Of a DNA stretch of 64,000 nucleotides, positions 57,843-64,000 are shown one piece after another. The stretch is taken from NCBI RefSeq assembly GCF_047495875.1, contig NC_092462.1, positions 24,878,523-24,942,522 on the forward strand, in the 5' to 3' direction. How positions within the stretch are numbered: position 1 is the stretch's first letter; every line of letters begins with the position of its first letter. The notes beneath the pieces are model-generated. The model was not told where the DNA came from. It ran no database searches and worked only from the letters and a program-made list of their open reading frames with translations. The stretch is from Pithys albifrons albifrons (lineage: Eukaryota > Chordata > Aves > Passeriformes > Thamnophilidae). The position numbers and the translations under genes are program-made.

Positions 57843-60684
57843 TCATATGTATCTAGAATGAGCCAAAGCTTAGGATAAAAGCAGAAATATTTGTCTCCCT
57901 GGAGTTCTAATGGCATTGTGGGCTTTGGGTGGTTCAGCTCCAATGAAGGCAGTGCTGGAAGGAAAGAAGATTAATGGAATATTATTTTGCAGCCATGGGA
58001 CACCCAGTTAATTGTATATATATCAGTAGTGCGACTATTTTGCAAAGAATTTATGCTGTTACTGTACAGCCTGATTGAAAAGCAGCAATACAGCAGAATC
58101 CTCTGTTACTCTGCTAGGTAATACAGGGTTTATCTCTAATTAAAAAATTAACAGCCAAACTGTCAGAATTATTAGTCATCTGTCCGAAAGCTACAGGAAC
58201 TGGTATAGTCCACATGCATTTATTTCAGTAGAGGTAGACTTGTCTGATAGATTGTCTGACAAAGAACCCCCAAAGCAACAGATAAAACATCTCATTTGCT
58301 TTCTCAGTTCCTGGGTTCCCAGGGAGGATTGCATTCTTCTTGTTGCCCTGTAATTGTATTGGCAATTCATGTATGCTGGTAATTTCAGAAGAGCATGTAA
58401 AAAAAAAAATCATTAAAATGTTTACTCTAAGTAATTACATTGCAAAAGCTTAGGAAAAAAGTGCAACAAGAAGGCATCAAGACAGTAAAAGAAAAACAAG
58501 TCTTGTTTTCTGTCTTTTGATCTTTGATATAGATGCAAGGAACAAGTGAGACAGAAAATTTGTGTCAATCCTTTTTTTTGGATGAATACATTCTGTTTGC
58601 TGCAATTAAAGGCTAGCACTCATTTCAAATTAAGGAAGGTGCGACATATCCTAATTGTTACAGTACACACCTGGGTTCCCTGCAGACATGCCCAAGATTT
58701 TTGGGTACACACACTAGCCACAAGACAATAACAAGGGTATTCATAAGATAAAGATCCTCCTAAGGATTTGTGCAAGAATCTTCTGCATCCATATTTACCT
58801 GCTATGGCACAGAAATTTCATGCAAGATATTTATACTTTTTGGAAATGTTATAGTTGAGAGATGTGCAGTTATGAAACAGATGTTTGTTTTAGCAAAGGT
58901 ACCTCTGTTTATAGTTTACCATAAAATATGTGATAAATCCAGCACTGGTCATGATAGTGGTACTCATCCTGTAGTAGACATGATAGCTGCTCTAATATCT
59001 TATCTAAATGCTGTCAGAAACAGAGTGATCTAAAACAGCTTCAGCTCTGAATCATCAATTTCCACACCTAGAATTTCAAGGTTATATTTTTTTTATTGTT
59101 TTTACTGCACTTAGATAATTTTTCCCATCAGGGTGATTAGTTTCCCTCTCCTTTACAAGCCTTTTAGTTTGTGGTCTTTTTTCTTTTTCAGTTAAACTGG
59201 TGCTTTTGGTATTACATACTAGCTATGAAATAGTTTTATTTGAGTGCTGGGTGCCTTGTCCTGAGAGACCAGCATGTCTCAAGAAAACATACATCAGCTG
59301 GATTGTAGCCCTCTACCACCTAACTCCCTTCTCCTCCAAAGAGTAAGTATAACTTGGTAATGAGCTGAAATTCGTTGTCATGAGCCCTGTCTTTCAAACT
59401 GAGCTGGCTATTGTGTGGACTGCGAGATACTGTCCAAATGCTTCATGATCTTTACCTATAGTAGGTGATGAGCTATAAGAAAAATAATTTTCATATGCTT
59501 GTGGGACTCTTAAGGCATCTCCTTCTAGCCTGGAATTATTCCTTCAAATTACTAATTTTCTTCAGATTGAACATTGCCATTATTTTATGTGCTACTGTCA
59601 GATTTCTATTACGTTCCCATTATTCTTATTCCCAGTTATATTATTCTTGCTCCCAATAGATACTAGCAGTAATTCGTGTTGTCTAAGACAAAATTCAGTT
59701 GTTTTATCTCCCTGTCTGCTGTCTGCCCTTTAAAGACATGGATTGTTTGTGTGAAATGACTCATAGAGCTGTAGTGATGGAAATGTTAACAATGGCTGAG
59801 CAAGGTAAGTCAAAGGACAAGGATCAGATGAAAAGCAGGCTATTTATCCTTCCAGTTGGAATTTGAGTGATGTCAACAGCCTAGATTTTGCACAAGATCG
59901 ATTACAAAAATGTAGCAGGCAGTCATTCTAACAAACGAGATGGAAAGGAAGTGGAGGAACCTTGACCATTGCCTCAATAATGCCTTTGTCCAGGCTAGAT
60001 TTAGCTGAGCAGAATATTGACAGCTCTCTATTACAGTCTTTGATAACTTAGGTATTACAATTACTTGTAGCTGACAACTGTCTGTCATGTTTCATGGTGT
60101 AGCTCTGTCATTAGAGCTCATTTTTTTACTTTGTTTGGTATCCTTACATATATTATGGATGGCAAAGGGCCAATTACAAGGTGAAGGAGCAGACATGCTG
60201 TTTTACATTATGCACTGAATGGTGCTGAACACGGTGTAGAAAAAAAGAGGAGTCTCTGAGTAGGCCAGGAATGAAAGGGAGAATGATGAGAAGTGAAGTC
60301 AGAAAAATGATAAAACTTATAGGAGAAGCAAAGAAAAGAGAATTGTAGAATAATAGATATAAAAATTGTGTTGAGAGAGGACAGAATAAGAAAGGAAATG
60401 GGTGATGAAAGGGCAAAGGACCTATGACAAAAATCAACCCTAGTGTACCATAGATTCCAAGGCAGGTAGAACTGCTATAAAAACAAAACGTTTTGACAGT
60501 GAGGCTCTGTGGTGGCAAGCTCTTCCGCCTCTGCAGGCTTATGGGAGAGAAGTCCTAAAGAGTTGTTGTCTATGTGATCAGACAGCCATAAACGGCACAC
60601 AGGGAGAACAGCGTGACTTTTCTATGCATCTGTCTTAATGACTGTTCTGCTTCTCCACTGTTCTTCCAAGTGGTCTGAGCTTCA

Positions 60685-61230
60685 TAATAGAATCATAAAA
60701 TATCCTAAGTTGAAAGGAACCCATCAGGATCATCGAGTACAACTCTTACCCCTGTCCAGGACATTCCCAGGAGTCACACCATGTGCCTGAGGTCAAACGC
60801 TCCTCGAACTCTGTCAGGCTTGGTGCTGTGACCACTCCCCTGAGGAGCCTGTTCCAGTGCCCAGCTGCCCTCTGGGTGAAAAATCTTTTCCTGATGTCCA
60901 AACTCAACCTCCTCTGACTCAGCTTCATGCTATTTCCTTGAGTTGTATCACTGGTCATGAGAGAGAAAAGATCAGTACTTGCCCCTCTGCTTCCCTTTGT
61001 GAGGATGATGAAGACTTTAACGAGGTCTCCCTTCAGTCTCCTCTTCTCCAGGCTGAACAAGCCAAGTGACCACAACTGCCCCTCATACAGCCTAACCTTC
61101 ACCCAAGGCCCTTCACCATCTCATGGCCCAAATTTTGTAGCTCTCTAATATCTTTATGTCTTTTTTATATTATGGTGCCCAAAATTAGGCAGTCCTTCTG
61201 AAGACAGTGACAAGTGCAGAGGCCCACCTA
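60685..61230 (-). mobile_element. CR1 LINE fragment in TACR3 intron 1
   Basis: A minus-strand CR1 copy: its 3' terminus appears on plus as AATAGAATCATAAAATATCC at 60687, and its 5' side is near GACAAGTGCAGAGGCC at about 61230. An open stretch of about 118 codons (60746-61102) keeps the family C-terminal segments LGLFSLEKRRLKGDL and RAAGHWNRLLRGVVTAPSL. Upstream, the frame is broken. It has the same orientation as TACR3. Confidence 0.93.
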
Positions 61231-63027
61231 GGTCTACCATGTTCTGTGATATTTATACTTTGGAGCTTTCCACACCTCATCTCTAAGGACAGTAAAAGAT
61301 GGTAGGCATTTGAGCTGAAGGACTTCTAATGGCTACAAGCAACTAAAGGGTTGTTATGCCTCTGTAGCATTTTTTCAGTGGGGTGCTATGTCAATTTGCT
61401 CCATAGCCTTTGGACATCTGCTATTCAGTCCACCATCCAGATAGAGCATTGGGACCCTGTGCTGAATAAAGGGCTCTGAACTTGTACTGAGGTTGTTTGA
61501 TGTAAAGATAGGACTTCTAATACTTTCTCACTCCAGTGAGAGCTGCTGGTAATGACAGAGACAGCTTATTCCACACAATAAAGCGGGGATGCTGAATGTA
61601 AAAGGAATTAACTCATTATGCTCATTTATAACAAGCAGAAATCATTATTACCGCACCTAACATAAACATTTATACTTGGAAGGTAATTATCAGATGGAAT
61701 ATGCACATTTGGAAATGTAGGGATGGAAATATATGCAAGTAGAGACTCAAGCCAACATTTTGAAGAATGTGGGTTGTTCAACACCAGATTCTTCTATGTA
61801 TGACTCTAAAGTATTTTTAGGTGGCACTTTAGTTTCATCACTAGAATTATTAGCACATGATTTTGTTTGTTGTGACCATACAATATCCCACTGTCATTGC
61901 TTTTCTTCCAGGTTTGGCTTCTGTTAGTCTTTGCCCCTATCAAATTGCTACTGAAGTCAGCAAGAGTCTTTCCATTGAACTTACTGAGAAATCAGTCAGG
62001 CTGCACGATATAATGGCTGGAGCATCATGGTGTACTTGCTGCAGCTCTCTTGAGGTCACAAGAGAGCTAGTCCTCCTCTGAACTGCTCTGTTTTTCTAGA
62101 GTCTACAATTTAGTGTTTGATACTTTCTTCTTGGGTTCACCAAATCAAGAAAATCTGTGTTCTCTGAAACGATACAAGAGACAGCCCTCTTTTGGATAAC
62201 ACTGATAAACTCTTTAAGCCAGTGGTTATAATGACAGCATAATCATGAAGGTCTGTTAGAGTTTGCAAATAACATGAGACAAATAGTTGGCACATACTAT
62301 ACAAAATTCCGAAGTTTGTGTATTATGGTCCTAGCAGTAGAAAAGTTAAAAAAGTAAACGTAATTTAACTTTTTGTAGAACAGCATACACTGACTAGTAC
62401 AGTCAGAAAAATCTTTCATCTTTGACATAATATTTAGAAAATTGTGGCAAAAATACACAAGATGTTATTAGAACAAAATGATGCTCAAAATTGGATCCTA
62501 CAAATGCCTGTTTGGAGATAGAGTTGGAAGCCTTTAATCATACTAAGTGATTTGTTTCGCCTCTTTATGATGTGTTTATAAACTCAAATGGGGAAAAATG
62601 TAATCAGTTCAGTCCCAGATTGTAACAGGAAATTGGGAATTGACAAAGGAAGTGACCAAGAGAAAAAGCACAATGTTTGCATATAAGTTGCTCATCAACA
62701 GCAAACATCAGAGCATGCTTCCCTGAATGCACAGATGCTGTTATTTCCTCAGACAGAAGCTGATTTATAAGACTTTATATTTAGAATCAACCAGTAATTA
62801 AGGAACTTAGGTAGGGAAATTGCTATGATTCCCTGCCCTTATTTAAAACACTGCTGTGGAAAATTCTGTGGAAGGTCTTGGTAAGGTGGATACAGTCTGA
62901 AGAGGATGGAATGAACTGTGAGATTTTAGTGGCATTTTATTGAACGATGAAAACCAGATCTCTAACTTTTTTATTCGTTAATCTTTATCTGTTATCTACT
63001 AGTGCAAGGCTCCTTTTCTTGTAGGAG

Positions 63028-63041
63028 TGGTTTGTATTTAT
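63028..63041 (+). repeat. left target-site duplication of the RTE-like LINE
   Basis: TGGTTTGTATTTAT, exactly repeated at 63423-63436 on the other side of the insert. It marks the 5' junction, with element sequence beginning GGTGAACTC at 63042. Confidence 0.9.
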
Positions 63042-63374
63042 GGTGAACTCGCCACCGGCTGCCGCAAGAGAGGAGCCCCGAAGAAGAGATACAAGGACTC
63101 CCTAAAACAACACCTCAGCCTTGGCCATATTGACTGCCACCAATGGTCCACTCTGGCCTCCAATCGGGATTCATGGAGACACACCATTCACGACGCTGCT
63201 GCTTCCTTTGAGAATGCACGGAGAGTCAGTCTGGAGGAGAAAAGACAACGCAGAAAGAACCGTTCCTTGCCAGTGTCACCTAGGGAGATGTTCCGCTGTG
63301 CCTTTTGTGACCGGGCCTGCCTATCCCGTATCGGCCTTTTTAGCCACCAGCACGCTTGCAGCAAGCGTGGGTAG
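63042..63374 (+). CDS. C-terminal fragment of a LINE reverse-transcriptase polyprotein (no own start codon)
   Basis: 110 codons plus a TAG stop at 63372-63374, without internal stop or frameshift. The part starts at GELATG..., goes through a basic RGAPKKRYKDSLK segment, a HQWSTLASNRDSWR segment and an ExKRQRRKNR basic stretch, and ends in a zinc-finger-like C-x2-C-x12-H-x3-C pattern (FRCAFCDRAC ... SHQHAC). This order is what I recall for the region after the reverse-transcriptase domain of RTE-related non-LTR elements. The catalytic domains are absent because the copy is 5'-truncated. No ATG exists in frame before the motif within the insert; the open frame upstream of 63042 is flanking DNA. 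It is a fragment of a transposon protein, not a host gene. Confidence 0.7.
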   Translation, partial: GELATGCRKRGAPKKRYKDSLKQHLSLGHIDCHQWSTLASNRDSWRHTIHDAAASFENARRVSLEEKRQRRKNRSLPVSPREMFRCAFCDRACLSRIGLFSHQHACSKRG

Positions 63375-63422
63375 TGCCCTTCTCAAATCTTCGTTCGCGA
63401 AGCCTAGCCATGATGATGATCA
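63042..63422 (+). mobile_element. 5'-truncated RTE-like LINE insertion (possible AviRTE relative) in TACR3 intron 1
   Basis: The 381-bp insert is clearly GC- and CpG-richer than its AT-rich surroundings and is flanked by a perfect 14-bp direct repeat (63028-63041 and 63423-63436), a target-site duplication. It holds the 3' end of a LINE ORF (63042-63374), a 3'UTR of under 50 bp and a short ATG-repeat tail ending in ATGATGATGATCA. Short 3'UTRs and microsatellite tails are usual for RTE-clade LINEs. The reading frame has no break and CpGs are still present, so it is young compared with the CR1 copies here. RTE-type LINEs that entered some bird lineages horizontally (AviRTE) have been described; assignment to that family is inferred from memory of the C-terminal protein motifs and needs an alignment. 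It lies antisense to TACR3. Confidence 0.75.
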
Positions 63423-63436
63423 TGGTTTGTATTTAT
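63423..63436 (+). repeat. right target-site duplication of the RTE-like LINE
   Basis: Exact second copy of TGGTTTGTATTTAT, directly after the ATG-repeat tail that ends at 63422. Confidence 0.9.
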
Positions 63437-64000
63437 TTACTTTCTCTGCAGGAAGAAGGGCTGTGAGCCCTTTTGTAGGACTATCACTGACTTTTGAATA
63501 AGACTGGTTTTGGTGGCCTGAAGGATCTATAGTGAAGATTACCTTAAAGCTAACAGGATATAGAATAGAGTGTATGGCAGCATGACAGATAAACAAACAC
63601 TTGTACATTTGAGAGATCAGTGGGCAATATCCCAGGGGGATAACTTGGCCTTGATTTACCCAGAGGAACATGTGCTGCTGTTGGTGAATGGCTATTGTAC
63701 TTTGAGAAGGGGTAACACTGCAGATTCTCTGAAATCAGGACAAGCTTCCAATGCCTTGCTTACAGGTACCTCTTAACAGAAACCTTGAAACAGGAATATT
63801 GAAATTCTTCAGGATGGCTGAGTTCTCATAAACAGTTTTTTCTACTTGAGAAACGTCTGGTAACTGACAATGGGCTAGATTTTTATGTGATTGATTTTGC
63901 ACAGTGTATTATCTACCTATGTACTGATAGCAAAAGACTTTGGTCTCTCTCATGAAATGATGGACTAATTGACTTCCCCTGACAGAAGGGCTTCTTTTTC

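Noticed and set aside
60174..60518. 114-codon open stretch on minus, rich in Leu/Phe/Ser
   Set aside because: Reverse reading of a purine-rich stretch; no family motif or splice context.

Overview
This window reads as avian nuclear DNA. It is AT-rich and non-coding for the most part, carries several CR1 LINE copies ending in the typical avian ATTCTATGATTCT-like 3' terminus, and holds several solo LTRs, two of them resembling the ERVL-type LTRs common in bird genomes. It also contains vertebrate coding exons with canonical GT/AG splice sites. No prokaryotic gene, CRISPR array or operon was seen. The bird species cannot be fixed from the sequence.

The only host gene supported is TACR3 (tachykinin receptor 3, NK3R, the neurokinin B receptor) on the minus strand. 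Its exons 5, 4, 3 and 2 lie at 38362-38677, 41151-41347, 55236-55386 and 57610-57798, and all phases join. Exon 1 (N-terminus to TM3) is not in the window, so it must lie beyond 64000 and intron 1 is longer than 6.2 kb. Positions 1 to about 38100 are the 3' flank of the gene and hold no convincing host exon.

Mobile elements by position: an ERV1-like solo LTR (3873-4170); a CR1 scrap (13121-13180); an ERVL-type solo LTR (16439-17000); an old element sharing the 3' end of an RTE-like LINE (22771-22925); a CR1 copy with much of the reverse-transcriptase ORF (27080-28250) followed by a second CR1 3' end (28281-28550); a 627-bp solo LTR with a clean 5-bp target-site duplication (30024-30650); a CR1 3' end at the TACR3 3'UTR (37902-38041); a CR1 fragment and a solo LTR in intron 2 (56424-56746 and 56954-57445); and, in intron 1, a minus-strand CR1 (60685-61230) and a young, 5'-truncated RTE-like LINE with an intact C-terminal reading frame and a perfect 14-bp target-site duplication (63042-63422).

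The most interesting signals are the RTE-like LINE insertion and its decayed relative at 22.8 kb, a long inverted repeat in TACR3 intron 3 (50317-50573), an exact 48-bp tandem duplication carrying a CRE-like site (25907-26002), and a stretch on the minus strand at 5.05-5.88 kb that looks like broken coding sequence.
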